DNA from: Neorhizobium vignae
GTDB taxonomy: Bacteria > Pseudomonadota > Alphaproteobacteria > Rhizobiales > Rhizobiaceae
Assembly (NCBI RefSeq): GCF_000732195.1
Contig: NZ_JNNU01000006.1
Coordinates: forward strand, 186,001 to 250,000
DNA: 64,000 nt
Direction of reading: 5' to 3'
Both the position numbers and the translations under genes were made by a program. Below, piece by piece: positions 43,023-52,512 of this stretch. Positions within the stretch are counted from its first letter, which is position 1. Each line of letters starts with the position of its first letter. The notes under the pieces were generated by a model. The model ran no database searches. It was not told where the DNA came from and worked only from the letters and a program-made list of their open reading frames with translations.

Positions 43023-44233
43023 CATGCCCTGCGGCTGGCGATCCGGAAACCGATGTAACCGAGCACGGCGATCAGGTGCATGGCGGGAATGACGATGCCG
43101 AACGCCGGCAGCGGCGAGCCGATCCAGGCAGAGGCGACGCCGCCGACGAAACCGGCGCCCATCTGGATGAAGCCCATCATCGCCGATGCGGACCCGGCAA
43201 TATGCGGGAAGGGGATGAGGCCCGCCGCGGTCATGTAGGGTGACACGAAGGCGATCCCGAAGGCGCACATGGCAACCGGCACCATGACCGACAGAAAGGA
43301 CGGCGACAGGTAGTGGACCGAAAGGGCCATGACGACGCCGCCGCTGCCGCTGAAGATCAGCCCGATCAGCGGTGCGCGTTCCGCCGGCAACCATCTCGAT
43401 ATGACGCGCAGGCAGACCGAGCCCATCAGGAAGAAGCCGGATTGCATCAGCATGCTCATGCCGAACTGGGTCGGCGTCAGCCCAACCTTCTCGATCAGGA
43501 TGAACGGCAACACGGCCGCCTGGGCATACATGGAGCCCACGGCGCCGGCGAGAACGACCGCGGTGAACAGGAAGCGCGGCAAGGCGACGATTTCCACATA
43601 GGCCTGGACGAGCCGCAGCGGCTTCAGCCGGCTGCGATCCGGCACGGTCGTCTCCTTGAGGCAGACGGTGGAGAGAAAAACGAGCAGGGCACCGAAGCCG
43701 ACCATCAGCAGGAATACCGATCGCCAGCCGAAGGCGGCGAGCGCAAGGCCGCCGATCGTCGGACCGAGGGACGGTCCGATCGCCAGGATGATGCCCATCG
43801 TGTTGATGATCCGCGCCGCGTCGCCGCCGTTGAACTGGTCTCGCACGATGGCGCGCGACACGGTGATGCCGACCGAAGCGCCGATACCCTGGATGAGGCG
43901 GCCGGCGAGCACCCATTCGACCGTCGGAGCAAATGCCGCAAGCAGAGAACCGGCAAGATAGATGAGGAGGAAGCTCAGCGAGGCAGTCTTGCGGCCGAAG
44001 GCATCGGACACGGGGCCGGCGACCAGCTGCGCCAGCGCAAAGCCCGCGAAATAGAGCGACAGTGACATCTTGATCGCTGCTTCCGTGGTGTCGAAAGCAC
44101 GCACCAGTTCCGGCATCGCCGGCGTGTAGATCGCCATGGAAATCGGCCCGATCGCCGTCAGGAGGGCGCCGATGATCGTGGTTCGGCGCTCGCTCATCCG
44201 AGCGGGGATAGGCGGCACGTTATCGGCTTTCAT
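43022..44233 (-). CDS. Bcr/CflA family multidrug efflux MFS transporter
   Basis: A 403-residue protein with 12 helices. MFS motif A is seen as AGPVSDAFGRKTASL, motif B as GRLIQGIGASVGITVSRAIVRD, and motif C as LAIGPSLGPTIGG, the set typical of 12-helix drug:proton antiporters of the Bcr/CflA type (bicyclomycin, chloramphenicol). It overlaps the end of the upstream marR gene by 14 bases, so it is co-transcribed and probably repressed by that regulator. Confidence 0.92.
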   Translation of the reverse strand: MKADNVPPIPARMSERRTTIIGALLTAIGPISMAIYTPAMPELVRAFDTTEAAIKMSLSLYFAGFALAQLVAGPVSDAFGRKTASLSFLLIYLAGSLLAAFAPTVEWVLAGRLIQGIGASVGITVSRAIVRDQFNGGDAARIINTMGIILAIGPSLGPTIGGLALAAFGWRSVFLLMVGFGALLVFLSTVCLKETTVPDRSRLKPLRLVQAYVEIVALPRFLFTAVVLAGAVGSMYAQAAVLPFILIEKVGLTPTQFGMSMLMQSGFFLMGSVCLRVISRWLPAERAPLIGLIFSGSGGVVMALSVHYLSPSFLSVMVPVAMCAFGIAFVSPYMTAAGLIPFPHIAGSASAMMGFIQMGAGFVGGVASAWIGSPLPAFGIVIPAMHLIAVLGYIGFRIASRRA

Positions 44234-44723
44234 CAGGTACGGTCTGCAGTGCGGCGGCAGGGACGGCGGCCTGCAGGTTGGCGTTGAACAGGGCCAGCGC
44301 CTCGCGCAGGATCCGGTTGTTTTCCTCGCTGAGGCCTTCGGTCGCCTGGGCGAGAATGCCGTTCAACTCGTTGCGGATCGAACCGATCATCTCGCTGGAA
44401 GTCTCCGTGAGATTGATCCGCTTTGCACGCCGGTCGGCGGAGCATTGCTGCCTTTCGACCAGTCCAAGCGCCTCCAGCTTGTCGAGATAGGCGCAGAGCG
44501 TCATCGGCTCGACACCCATGCGGGCGGCAATGTCGAGCTGGCGGCTGCCGTCGAGAGCCGCGATGTTGATCAGGGCGCGAGCTTCCCCGGGCGTCAATCC
44601 CAGGCCTGCCTGGGCGATGCGGCGCTCGAAGGCCGCACGCAGCAGTCGGGCACTGTCGACGATCAGGAACCCCAGAATGTCCATATGCTTTGCCGCACCC
44701 TTCGCGCCGTCGTCGGATTTCAT
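44220..44723 (-). CDS. MarR family transcriptional regulator
   Basis: A 167-residue winged-helix protein. The DNA-binding part reads LTPGEARALINIAALDGSRQLDIAARMGVEPMTLCAYLDKLEALGLVERQ and the wing is around QQCSADRRAKRINLTE. MarR proteins repress drug-efflux genes until a phenolic or other ligand binds. Here it is the first gene of marR-MFS and faces a LysE-type exporter gene, so it may control both directions from the 115-base gap. Confidence 0.92.
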   Translation of the reverse strand: MKSDDGAKGAAKHMDILGFLIVDSARLLRAAFERRIAQAGLGLTPGEARALINIAALDGSRQLDIAARMGVEPMTLCAYLDKLEALGLVERQQCSADRRAKRINLTETSSEMIGSIRNELNGILAQATEGLSEENNRILREALALFNANLQAAVPAAALQTVPDESR

Positions 44724-44726
44724 AAG

Positions 44727-44750
44727 GCACCCTTACTATCTTTCGGGTGC
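44727..44750. promoter_or_regulatory. Possible MarR operator
   Basis: GCACCC (44727-44732) and GGGTGC (44745-44750) are perfect 6-bp inverted arms 12 bases apart in the gap between marR and the divergent lysE-like gene, close to the marR start. Spacing suits a MarR dimer, but the arms are short. Confidence 0.35.
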
Positions 44751-44838
44751 GAGGCAAACGGAAAAGCGGAGACTCCGGTTGCATTGACACCGGTAAAACC
44801 GGAGGCGAGATTGTCGCAACCTTCCGACGGAGACCATC

Positions 44839-45480
44839 ATGTCATCATCGCTGCTTGCCGGCGCCTTTTTCGCGGCGCTTGCCTATACGCTCATTCCCGG
44901 GCCGGCATTCCTGGCCCTGCTCGGCATCGGTGCTGGACAGGGAAGACAGGCCGGCGCCTTTTTCATGGGCGGCCATCTGGCGGGGGACATCCTGTGGTCC
45001 GGACTGGCGCTGGTGGCGATCATCGGCGCCAAAACGGTCGGCACCACCCTCTTCGACATACTCGGGGTTTTCTGCGGGCTCTATCTCGGCTGGATCGGCT
45101 GGAGCGCATTGCGGGCGAAACCGAAGGAGAATGGCGGCGCGCTGATGATGGTCGAAAAACCGCTGCGGCGCGGGCTGATCTTCGGCCTGACGAACCCCAA
45201 GGGATATCCGGTGGCGCTGGCGACGTTCACGGCGCTGCTTGCGAGTTCAGCCGATGCACTGGATTTCGGCGCGCTGCCGCTTCTTCTCGCCGTGTCGCTG
45301 ATCGGGTTCCTGACGGCCGATCTGGTCCTGATCGGGATTATCGGCGCCGGCGTGGTGCGGCGGTTCTATCGGAAACACGAGAGGGTGATCGTCCGGCTCT
45401 CCGGCCTGCTGTTCATCGGTTTTGCGGTGCAGGCGCTCTGGCACTCGGCACCGGGCCTGTTCGGCTACCGGCGGGCCTGA
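44839..45480 (+). CDS. LysE/RhtB family exporter
   Basis: A 213-residue membrane protein with about six helices and the family marks LAYTLIPGPAFLALLGIGAGQGRQAG and RRGLIFGLTNPKGYPVALATFTALL. It is only distantly like the LysE protein at 39977-40618. It is divergent from marR, suggesting that the regulator controls it. Exported compound unknown. Confidence 0.87.
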   Translation: MSSSLLAGAFFAALAYTLIPGPAFLALLGIGAGQGRQAGAFFMGGHLAGDILWSGLALVAIIGAKTVGTTLFDILGVFCGLYLGWIGWSALRAKPKENGGALMMVEKPLRRGLIFGLTNPKGYPVALATFTALLASSADALDFGALPLLLAVSLIGFLTADLVLIGIIGAGVVRRFYRKHERVIVRLSGLLFIGFAVQALWHSAPGLFGYRRA

Positions 45481-45507
45481 AGCTGGGATGCGGCTAAGCC
45501 TGGCCGA

Positions 45508-45930
45508 TCAGATTTCGATGAAAGCCATGACCGCGCGAAGCACGTTGGCGCGGGACGTATCGCCAAGCGACATGGCGATTTCGAGCTGATTGCGGTAAAA
45601 ATCGTGGAAATTGAAGCCGGTTTCGTCGGTAACCTGCGACAGGTCCATCAGCTGTCCCTGAGCATCGACGGCATGTGTTGGAAGTTCTTCGGACAGCGTT
45701 ATGTATGTGTCCTGGTCGATCTTGCCGGCCTGATAGTTTTCAAGCGCGAGCGCGCGCAGATCGCGCGGGGTGATCGCCGAAAAATCAATCGGCGATTCAT
45801 CCGCGTCGGGCACCTGAAAGGTGATCTGGCTCTGCCGACTTCCATGCTCGGAAGATTTCTCGACCTTGTTGTTTCGAGAATGGTCTCTTTGCAGTAAGTT
45901 GGTAGACCAGCGCAAGGAACTGATTTCCAT
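45508..45930 (-). CDS. Hypothetical protein
   Basis: A 140-residue soluble protein, not recognised. The start MEISSLRWSTNLLQ follows CAGGAT at about 7-8 bases; earlier in-frame starts exist at 45948 and 45984. The first 45 residues are polar and look disordered; the rest (ITPRDLRALALENYQAGKIDQDTYITLSEELP, then NFHDFYRNQLEIAMSLGDTSRANVLRAVMAFIE) is well ordered and helical, without cysteines or membrane segments. The shape recalls small flagellar or virulence helper proteins but no family can be named. Confidence 0.65.
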   Translation of the reverse strand: MEISSLRWSTNLLQRDHSRNNKVEKSSEHGSRQSQITFQVPDADESPIDFSAITPRDLRALALENYQAGKIDQDTYITLSEELPTHAVDAQGQLMDLSQVTDETGFNFHDFYRNQLEIAMSLGDTSRANVLRAVMAFIEI

Positions 45931-46120
45931 GGCTATATCCTGTTTCATCGGATACTGGGCCAAAAATACCTTTGAATACTGCACTGCGTCAAATGGTTAA
46001 TAACCGTTAATTATTGTGTATGATTTCTTGCTGAAAAAACGAAAATGGAGGCGCGCATACCCATTCCCGCCGGCTTCTCCTATATGAATGGCGAAGCATC
46101 GTTATGAAGGATATATATTC

Positions 46121-48211
46121 ATGTCTTCTAATCTTCTGGTGAACCCCGCTCTGGTGGACTGGAACGGTCATCACGGCCTGCCGCGCTTCGATCAGGTGAA
46201 GGACGAGGACTTCGCTCCCGGCTTCGACGCAGCGCTTGCCGACCACGAAGCGGAGATCGATGCGATCGCCAACAATCGGGAAGAGCCGACCTTTACCAAC
46301 ACGGTCGTCGCCCTGGAGACCGCAGGCGACGCCCTGTCGCGCGTTTCGGCGCTGTTCTGGGGTAAGGCCGGCGCCCATACCAACGAGAATATTCAGGCGC
46401 TTGAGCGCGAGATCGCGCCAAAAATGTCCCGCCATTATTCGAAGATCGGCATGAATGCGGCGCTGTTTGCCCGCATCGACACGCTCTGGGAGAATCGCAA
46501 GGAACTGGGCCTCACGCTTGAGGAAGAGCGGGTGCTCGAGCGTCACTGGAAGGGCTTCGTCAAGTCCGGTGCCAAGCTCGCCAAGGCGGAGCAGGAGCGG
46601 CTGGCCGATATCAACGAGAAGCTTGCCGGGCTCGGCGCCCAGTTCGGCCAGAACGTGCTGGGCGACGAGAAGAGCTGGTCGCTGAAATTGTCCGACGAGG
46701 CCGAACTCGGCGGTCTGCCGGCGTTCCTGCGCGATGCCATGGCATCCGCGGCCCGCGAACGCGGCGAGGCGGACGGATATATGGTGACGCTGTCGCGCTC
46801 GATCATCGAGCCGTTCCTCACCTTCTCGACCCGCCGGGACCTGCGCGAACAGGCTTTCAGAGCCTGGGCGGCGCGCGGACAAAACGGCGGGGAAACCGAC
46901 AATCTCGGCCTCGTGCGCGAGACGCTGGCGCTGCGGGCGGAAAAAGCAAAACTGCTCGGATACGAGAATTTTGCCGCCTACAAGCTCGATAATACGATGG
47001 CGAAGACGGCCGATGCGGTGAATACGCTGCTCCGCCAGGTCTGGGACAAGGCGCGCACCAAGGCGCTGGAGGAAGAGGCGAGCCTCGGCGGCCTGATCGC
47101 CGAGGAGGGCAAGAACCACGAGGTCATGCCGTGGGACTGGCGTTATTATGCCGAAAAGCTGCGGCAGCGGACCTTCGATTTCTCCGAAACGGAGCTGAAG
47201 CCCTATCTGCAGCTCGAAAAGATCATCGAGGCCTGCTTCGATGTCGCCGAGCGCCTATTCGGCATCAAGGCGGTCGAGGTGAAGGGTGTTTCGGCCTACC
47301 ATCCGGATGTGCGGGTGTTCGAAATCCGTGGCAGGGACGGTTCGCTGAAGGCGCTGTTCCTCGGCGACTATTTCGCCCGGTCCTCGAAGCGCTCCGGCGC
47401 CTGGATGAATTCCCTCCAGTCGCAGCATAAGCTGCCGCTGAAGAATGGTGCGCAAGGCGAACTGCCGATCATCTACAATGTCTGCAATTTCGCCAAGCCC
47501 GCGGAAGGCAAGCCGGCCTTGTTGTCGATCGACGACGCCCGCACCCTGTTCCACGAGTTCGGCCACGCGCTGCACGGCATGCTGTCGGATGTCACTTATC
47601 CGTCGGTCTCCGGCACCGGCGTGTCACGCGATTTCGTCGAGCTGCCGTCGCAACTTTACGAGCACTGGCTGACCGTGCCGGAAATTCTCGAGAAATATGC
47701 CGTGCATTACGAAACCGGCAAGCCGATGCCGAAGGCGCTGCTCGACAAGGTGCTGGCGGCCCGCACCTTCAACGCCGGCTTCACGACGGTGGAATTCACC
47801 TCCTCGGCGCTGGTGGACATGGCGTTTCATACCCGCGGAGCGGTGGAAGATCCGATGGCGGTGCAGAAGGAAGTGCTCGACGAGATCGGCATGCCGGCCT
47901 CGATCGTCATGCGCCACGCGACGCCGCATTTCCAGCACGTGTTCTCGGGCGACGGCTATTCGGCGGGCTACTATTCCTACATGTGGTCGGAAGTGCTCGA
48001 TGCGGACGCCTTCTCCGCCTTCGAGGAAACCGGCAACGCCTTCGATCCGGTCATGGCGCGCAAGCTCAAGAACAACATCTATTCCGTCGGGGGCTCGATC
48101 GATCCGGAAGAGACCTACAAGGCCTTCCGCGGAAAGTTGCCGGACCCGAAGGCGATGCTGAAGAAAAAGGGCCTCGCGATGGTCGAGGAACTTTCCGGCA
48201 GCGACGCCTGA
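46121..48211 (+). CDS. M3 family metallopeptidase (oligopeptidase A / Dcp type)
   Basis: A 696-residue zinc peptidase. The zinc site is HEFGH at 478-482 (LFHEFGHALHGMLSD), with the third ligand Glu in the following helix (SRDFVELPSQLYEHW). The C-terminal FSGDGYSAGYYSYMWSEVLDADAF is the substrate-closing part of the family. Cytoplasmic, no signal peptide; it cleaves short peptides from protein turnover. ATG 46121 is preferred over an upstream in-frame ATG because AAGGAT lies before it. Confidence 0.94.
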   Translation: MSSNLLVNPALVDWNGHHGLPRFDQVKDEDFAPGFDAALADHEAEIDAIANNREEPTFTNTVVALETAGDALSRVSALFWGKAGAHTNENIQALEREIAPKMSRHYSKIGMNAALFARIDTLWENRKELGLTLEEERVLERHWKGFVKSGAKLAKAEQERLADINEKLAGLGAQFGQNVLGDEKSWSLKLSDEAELGGLPAFLRDAMASAARERGEADGYMVTLSRSIIEPFLTFSTRRDLREQAFRAWAARGQNGGETDNLGLVRETLALRAEKAKLLGYENFAAYKLDNTMAKTADAVNTLLRQVWDKARTKALEEEASLGGLIAEEGKNHEVMPWDWRYYAEKLRQRTFDFSETELKPYLQLEKIIEACFDVAERLFGIKAVEVKGVSAYHPDVRVFEIRGRDGSLKALFLGDYFARSSKRSGAWMNSLQSQHKLPLKNGAQGELPIIYNVCNFAKPAEGKPALLSIDDARTLFHEFGHALHGMLSDVTYPSVSGTGVSRDFVELPSQLYEHWLTVPEILEKYAVHYETGKPMPKALLDKVLAARTFNAGFTTVEFTSSALVDMAFHTRGAVEDPMAVQKEVLDEIGMPASIVMRHATPHFQHVFSGDGYSAGYYSYMWSEVLDADAFSAFEETGNAFDPVMARKLKNNIYSVGGSIDPEETYKAFRGKLPDPKAMLKKKGLAMVEELSGSDA

Positions 48212-48255
48212 GCGGTTCCGATCCCGGTCTTGCGGGATGAGACAGGACCGAAGAT

Positions 48256-48408
48256 TTGCCAATCATCGGCCTGTCATGCGGCGGCCGTAAAACCGTAGCG
48301 CCAGATCGCAACACCGATCTGGCGGCAGCCGCGCAGGGGTCAATCTGGCCCGGCGTGGCCATGGCCTTCATTGCAATCGTGGCCACCACCTTCTTGCCGC
48401 CCTCTTGA
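48256..48408 (+). CDS. Possible small membrane protein (50 residues)
   Basis: A TTG start at 48256 has AGGA 8 bases before it and opens 50 codons. The product begins MPIIGLSCGGRKT and ends with a hydrophobic helix IWPGVAMAFIAIVATTFLPPS. A perfect 10-bp hairpin (48299-48308 with 48315-48324) lies inside the frame. It sits in a 339-base gap between the M3 peptidase and typA that shows nothing else clear. The membrane helix and the ribosome site favour a real gene, the start codon and lack of known relatives do not. Confidence 0.35.
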   Translation: MPIIGLSCGGRKTVAPDRNTDLAAAAQGSIWPGVAMAFIAIVATTFLPPS

Positions 48409-48550
48409 GGCGCAGCGGGCTGGTGGCGAAACAGCCATCAACCATCATCGCGCTCACCCCTTTCGCAAATGCGAAAAACAGGGTATGAGGCCGCAAAACG
48501 AATTGGGTGCCGCCTCCCGTTGCCGCGCCAAGAGCTCAGAGATTCAAAAC

Positions 48551-50374
48551 ATGAAAATGCGAAATATCGCGATCATCGCACACGTCGACCATGGGAAGAC
48601 CACTCTTGTCGACGAACTCCTGAAGCAGTCCGGCTCGTTCCGTGACAACCAGCGCACCACCGAGCGCATGATGGACAGCAACGATCTCGAAAAAGAACGT
48701 GGCATCACCATCCTCGCCAAGGCGACCTCGATCGAGTGGAAGGGCGTTCGCGTCAACATCGTCGATACGCCCGGCCACGCCGACTTCGGCGGCGAAGTAG
48801 AGCGCATTCTCTCGATGGTGGACGGCGCGATCGTTCTCGTCGACTCGTCCGAGGGCCCGATGCCGCAGACCAAGTTCGTGGTCGGCAAGGCGCTGAAGGT
48901 CGGCCTTCGCCCGATCGTCGCGATCAACAAGATCGACCGCCCGGACGGCCGCCACGAAGAAGTCATCAACGAAGTCTTCGACCTGTTCGCCAATCTCGAC
49001 GCCACCGACGAACAGCTCGATTTCCCGATCCTCTACGGTTCCGGTCGCGATGGCTGGATGAACGTCAATCCGGAAGGTCCGAAGGATCAGGGTCTCGCCC
49101 CGCTTCTCGACCTCGTCCTGAAGCACGTTCCCGAGCCGAGCGTCGGTGAAGAAGACGGCGCGTTCCGCATGATCGGCACGCTGCTCGAAGCCAACCCCTT
49201 CCTCGGCCGCATCATCACCGGCCGTATCCATTCCGGTTCGATCAAGCCGAACCAGGCCGTCAAGGTGCTCTCCCAGGACGGAAAGACGGTCGAGACCGGC
49301 CGTATCTCCAAGATCCTCGCCTTCCGTGGCATCGAGCGTACGCCGATCGACGAAGCGCATGCGGGCGATATCGTCGCGATCGCCGGCCTCTCCAAGGGCA
49401 CGGTCGCCGACACGTTCTGCGATCCGTCCGTCACCGAGGCGCTGCATGCACAGCCGATCGACCCGCCGACCGTTACCATGTCCTTCCTCGTCAACGACTC
49501 GCCGCTTGCCGGCACCGAGGGCGACAAGGTCACGAGCCGCGTCATCCGCGACCGCCTGTTCAAGGAAGCCGAAGGCAATGTCGCGCTGAAGATCGAAGAA
49601 GCCGAAGGCAAGGATTCGTTCTACGTTTCCGGCCGTGGCGAATTGCAGCTCGCGGTTCTCATCGAAACCATGCGCCGCGAAGGCTTCGAGCTTGCCGTGT
49701 CGCGTCCGCGCGTCGTCATGCACAAGTCCGAGGACGGCACGCTGATGGAGCCGATCGAGGAAGTCGTCATCGACGTCGATGAAGAACATTCCGGCGTCGT
49801 CGTGCAGAAGATGTCCGAGCGCAAGGCCGAAATGGCCGAGCTGCGTCCGTCCGGCGGCAGCCGCGTCCGCCTGGTATTCTTCGCGCCGACCCGCGGCCTG
49901 ATCGGCTACCAGTCGGAACTTCTGACCGATACCCGCGGCACAGCGATCATGAACCGCCTGTTCCACGACTATCAGCCCTACAAGGGGGAGATCGGCGGCC
50001 GCACCAACGGCGTGCTTCTGTCCAACCAGGCCGGCGAAGCCGTCGCCTATGCGATGTTCAACCTGGAAGATCGCGGCCCGATGATCATCGAGCCGGGCGA
50101 AAAGGTCTATATGGGCATGATCATCGGCATTCACAGCCGAGACAACGACCTTGAGGTCAATGTCCTCAAGGGCAAGCAGCTGACCAACATCCGTTCTGCC
50201 GGCAAGGACGAAGCCGTTCGTCTGACCCCGCCCATCCGCATGACGCTCGACCGCGCCCTGTCCTGGATTCAGGACGACGAGCTGATGGAAGTGACGCCGA
50301 AGAACATCCGGCTGCGCAAGACCTATCTCGACGCCAACGACCGCAAGCGCTTCGGCAAGGCGAAGATCGCCTGA
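48551..50374 (+). CDS. typA: Ribosome-associated GTPase TypA/BipA
   Basis: A 607-residue translational GTPase. It starts [18 protein letters not shown] (G1 at 10-18), with G2/G3 in [10 protein letters not shown] and [14 protein letters not shown], and NKIDRPDGR as G4. Domains II, III, V and the BipA-specific C-terminal domain ([41 protein letters not shown]) follow. It binds the ribosome like EF-G and aids 50S assembly and growth in cold or stress. A strong terminator follows. Confidence 0.97.
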   Translation: MKMRNIAIIAHVDHGKTTLVDELLKQSGSFRDNQRTTERMMDSNDLEKERGITILAKATSIEWKGVRVNIVDTPGHADFGGEVERILSMVDGAIVLVDSSEGPMPQTKFVVGKALKVGLRPIVAINKIDRPDGRHEEVINEVFDLFANLDATDEQLDFPILYGSGRDGWMNVNPEGPKDQGLAPLLDLVLKHVPEPSVGEEDGAFRMIGTLLEANPFLGRIITGRIHSGSIKPNQAVKVLSQDGKTVETGRISKILAFRGIERTPIDEAHAGDIVAIAGLSKGTVADTFCDPSVTEALHAQPIDPPTVTMSFLVNDSPLAGTEGDKVTSRVIRDRLFKEAEGNVALKIEEAEGKDSFYVSGRGELQLAVLIETMRREGFELAVSRPRVVMHKSEDGTLMEPIEEVVIDVDEEHSGVVVQKMSERKAEMAELRPSGGSRVRLVFFAPTRGLIGYQSELLTDTRGTAIMNRLFHDYQPYKGEIGGRTNGVLLSNQAGEAVAYAMFNLEDRGPMIIEPGEKVYMGMIIGIHSRDNDLEVNVLKGKQLTNIRSAGKDEAVRLTPPIRMTLDRALSWIQDDELMEVTPKNIRLRKTYLDANDRKRFGKAKIA

Positions 50375-50403
50375 TTTCGACAGCATGCTCTGAGCCTTTC
50401 AAA

Positions 50404-50429
50404 AACCCGGCAGAAATGCCGGGTTTTTT
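50404..50429 (+). terminator. Intrinsic terminator after typA
   Basis: AACCCGGCA (50404-50412) and TGCCGGGTT (50417-50425) enclose GAAA, followed by T's to 50429. Confidence 0.93.
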
Positions 50430-50464
50430 CTGTGCCTGAGACCCGTCCGGCCTTGTCGCAAAGG

Positions 50465-50480
50465 TTAAAAACACGTTAAC
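50465..50480. promoter_or_regulatory. CtrA-type binding motif
   Basis: TTAA at 50465-50468 and TTAAC at 50476-50480 are separated by 7 bases, the full TTAA-N7-TTAAC form bound by the cell-cycle regulator CtrA. It lies about 100 bases upstream of the acetyltransferase gene. A chance match cannot be ruled out. Confidence 0.4.
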
Positions 50481-50577
50481 GTTGCCTCGTTGTCCACATG
50501 AGAAGTCTGTGGGCAATCCGCTGTACCCACATTGGTGGAATGGCGGATTGTCCGCATCAGGGCCTAGAGTAAACGTT

Positions 50578-51084
50578 ATGAAAACGTTATCGATCGATGT
50601 CCGGCGGGCCGAACCGCAAGACGCTCGCGCCATTTCCGAGGCGCACCGCCAGGCATGGACCCAGGCCTATGCGGGCCTCATTCCCCACAAGCCGCTGACC
50701 CAGATGCTGGAGCGCCGGGGCGAGGCATGGTGGCGCAAGGCGACCCGCGGTCCCGCCACCCTGCTGGTGCTCGATGTCGCCGATCAGGTCGCCGGTTACG
50801 CCACGATTGGCCTGAACCGGGCCCGTGCCCTGCCTTATGACGGCGAGGTCTACGAAATCTATCTGCGTCCGGAATTCCAGGGGATCGGCCTTGGCCGCCG
50901 TCTGTTCGGCGAAAGCCGTCGGCTCCTGAAGTCGCTGGGCTGCGAAGGTCTCGTCGTCTGGTGCCTGGAGGACAGCGAGCATGCGGCGCGTTTCTTCCGT
51001 CGGCATGGCGGCGTGGATCTTGCCGAGGGCATGGAAGATTTCGGCGGCACGCAGCTTCGCAAGATCGGTTTCGTGTGGTCCTGA
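50578..51084 (+). CDS. GNAT family N-acetyltransferase
   Basis: A 168-residue GNAT enzyme starting MKTLSIDVRRAEPQDARAI. The pattern AHRQAWTQAYAGLIP, VAGYATIGLNRAR, EVYEIYLRPEFQGIGLGRRLFGES (acetyl-CoA loop QGIGLGRR) and VWCLEDSEHAARFFRRHGG gives the complete fold. The SEAHRQAWTQAYAG opening is that of the group often annotated as acetyltransferases acting on small amines or protein N-termini; substrate unknown. It follows the CtrA-like motif. Confidence 0.88.
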   Translation: MKTLSIDVRRAEPQDARAISEAHRQAWTQAYAGLIPHKPLTQMLERRGEAWWRKATRGPATLLVLDVADQVAGYATIGLNRARALPYDGEVYEIYLRPEFQGIGLGRRLFGESRRLLKSLGCEGLVVWCLEDSEHAARFFRRHGGVDLAEGMEDFGGTQLRKIGFVWS

Positions 51085-51231
51085 ACGGGCAGAGTTCAAC
51101 GTCCTGAATCTGAACGCTTTCTCATGTTGCGGTGCGCATTGCTGTTCAACATTGGTATCAAAGCCTTGTTGCCTTGCAGCATGATTCCCGCTATCGACGC
51201 TTAACTTTGTCGAACCTCATCGGGGACCAGA

Positions 51232-51765
51232 ATGCGTATCGATGCAATTTCCGTTGGCAAGAATCCGCCTGAAGACGTCAACGTCATCGTTGAAGTGCCG
51301 GTCGGCGGCCAGCCGATCAAGTACGAAATGGACAAGGAAGCCGGCGCTCTCGTCGTCGACCGCTTCCTCTACACGCCGATGACCTATCCCGGCAATTACG
51401 GTTTCGTACCGCACACGCTTTCGGAAGACGGCGACCCGATCGACGTCCTCATCTGCAACACCCGTCCGCTGGTTCCTGGCTGCGTCATCAACGTGCGCCC
51501 GATCGGCGTGATGATCATGGAAGATGATGGCGGCAAGGACGAGAAGATCATCGCCGTGCCGGTTCCGAAGCTGACCCAGCGCTACGACAAGATCAAGAAC
51601 TACACCGACATGCCCGAGATCACGCTGAAGCAGATCGAGCACTTCTTCGAGCACTACAAGGATCTGGAGCCCGGCAAATGGGTGAAGATCGGCGGCTGGC
51701 AGAATGTCGACGTGGCAAAGACGCTGATCATCGAAGCCATCGAGCGCTACAAGGCCCAGAAGTAA
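51232..51765 (+). CDS. ppa: Inorganic pyrophosphatase (family I)
   Basis: A 177-residue soluble pyrophosphatase that drives biosynthesis by splitting PPi. The metal-binding signature is DGDPIDVLI, with [12 protein letters not shown] and the [11 protein letters not shown] stretch. Length is typical for the bacterial hexameric enzyme. It converges on DUF167, only 4 bases apart, so its terminator falls inside that gene. Confidence 0.97.
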   Translation: MRIDAISVGKNPPEDVNVIVEVPVGGQPIKYEMDKEAGALVVDRFLYTPMTYPGNYGFVPHTLSEDGDPIDVLICNTRPLVPGCVINVRPIGVMIMEDDGGKDEKIIAVPVPKLTQRYDKIKNYTDMPEITLKQIEHFFEHYKDLEPGKWVKIGGWQNVDVAKTLIIEAIERYKAQK

Positions 51766-51769
51766 GCCG

Positions 51770-52084
51770 TCAGGCCTTCAGGACCTTTTTCAATCTCTCT
51801 TCCAAATCCTCCGGGTCGCCATCGATCCGGAGGATTTTTTTGCGCGCGGTTTCGCCCGAGATGATCGAAATGGAGGATTTGGGCAGGCGGAACGTATCGG
51901 CCAGCAGCAGGATCAGCGCCTTGTTGGCCTTGCCGTCTTCCGGCACGGCGGTGACGCGTGCCTTCAGGAACACCTCGCCATCGGCGGCGGTCTCCATGCC
52001 CTCGACAGCATTGCGGCCCGAATTCGGGGTCAGCCGGATTGCGAGCCGCAGATGGTCGGAATGCCTGCTATAGGCGCCGCTCAC
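51770..52084 (-). CDS. DUF167 (YggU) family protein
   Basis: A 104-residue protein started at a GTG (52084) that overlaps the YggT stop. The core [44 protein letters not shown] and [19 protein letters not shown] is DUF167, a small alpha/beta fold of unknown function, regularly found beside YggT. The frame stays open upstream through yggT in another reading, but that extension is a shadow. Confidence 0.92.
   Translation of the reverse strand: MSGAYSRHSDHLRLAIRLTPNSGRNAVEGMETAADGEVFLKARVTAVPEDGKANKALILLLADTFRLPKSSISIISGETARKKILRIDGDPEDLEERLKKVLKA
51804..51841 (+). terminator. ppa terminator located inside the DUF167 gene
   Basis: AAATCCTCCGG (51804-51814) pairs perfectly with CCGGAGGATTT (51827-51837) around a 12-base loop and is followed by T's to 51841 on the plus strand. 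It lies within the last third of the convergent DUF167 coding region. Confidence 0.8.
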
Positions 52085-52401
52085 GCAACCAGCGGGTAGA
52101 TCGACGTCCACATCAGCGAGCGAATGAAGAAGATGATCAGGAGCAGGATGACCGGGGAGATATCGATGCCGCCGAGGTCCGGCATGATGCGACGGATGGG
52201 ACGCAGCGCCGGCTCGGTGACGGCGAAGAGGAAACGGCCGATCGCATCGACGAACTGGTTTCTCGAATTGATGACGTTGAAGGCATAGAGCCACGAGAAG
52301 ATGGCGCTGGCAATCAGCACCCAGGTATAGAGGTTCAAGGCCAAATCGATGGTCTGAAACAGGGCGAGCATTAACGTCTCCATTTCGTTGTTGACAGACA
52401 T
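52081..52401 (-). CDS. YggT family membrane protein
   Basis: A 106-residue protein with two hydrophobic helices separated by a polar loop. [21 protein letters not shown] and the loop [31 protein letters not shown] are YggT hallmarks. YggT proteins have been linked to ion or osmotic tolerance and, in some bacteria, to cell shape. A second in-frame ATG lies six codons inside; neither has a strong ribosome site. Coupled to DUF167 by a 4-base overlap. Confidence 0.92.
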   Translation of the reverse strand: MSVNNEMETLMLALFQTIDLALNLYTWVLIASAIFSWLYAFNVINSRNQFVDAIGRFLFAVTEPALRPIRRIMPDLGGIDISPVILLLIIFFIRSLMWTSIYPLVA

Positions 52402-52512
52402 GTAGACATTGGCGAACTAACGGGCAAGTGCCGCGCCCGCGCCTCATCCGATTCATGTTTAACGGGCGATGGGCGTCTTGCCGGCTTCCGGTTCCGCTGA
52501 AAGTGCTGCCTC

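Noticed and set aside
45997..46010. TTAA-N6-TTAA before the M3 peptidase gene
   Set aside because: Spacing is 6, not the 7 needed for a CtrA site.
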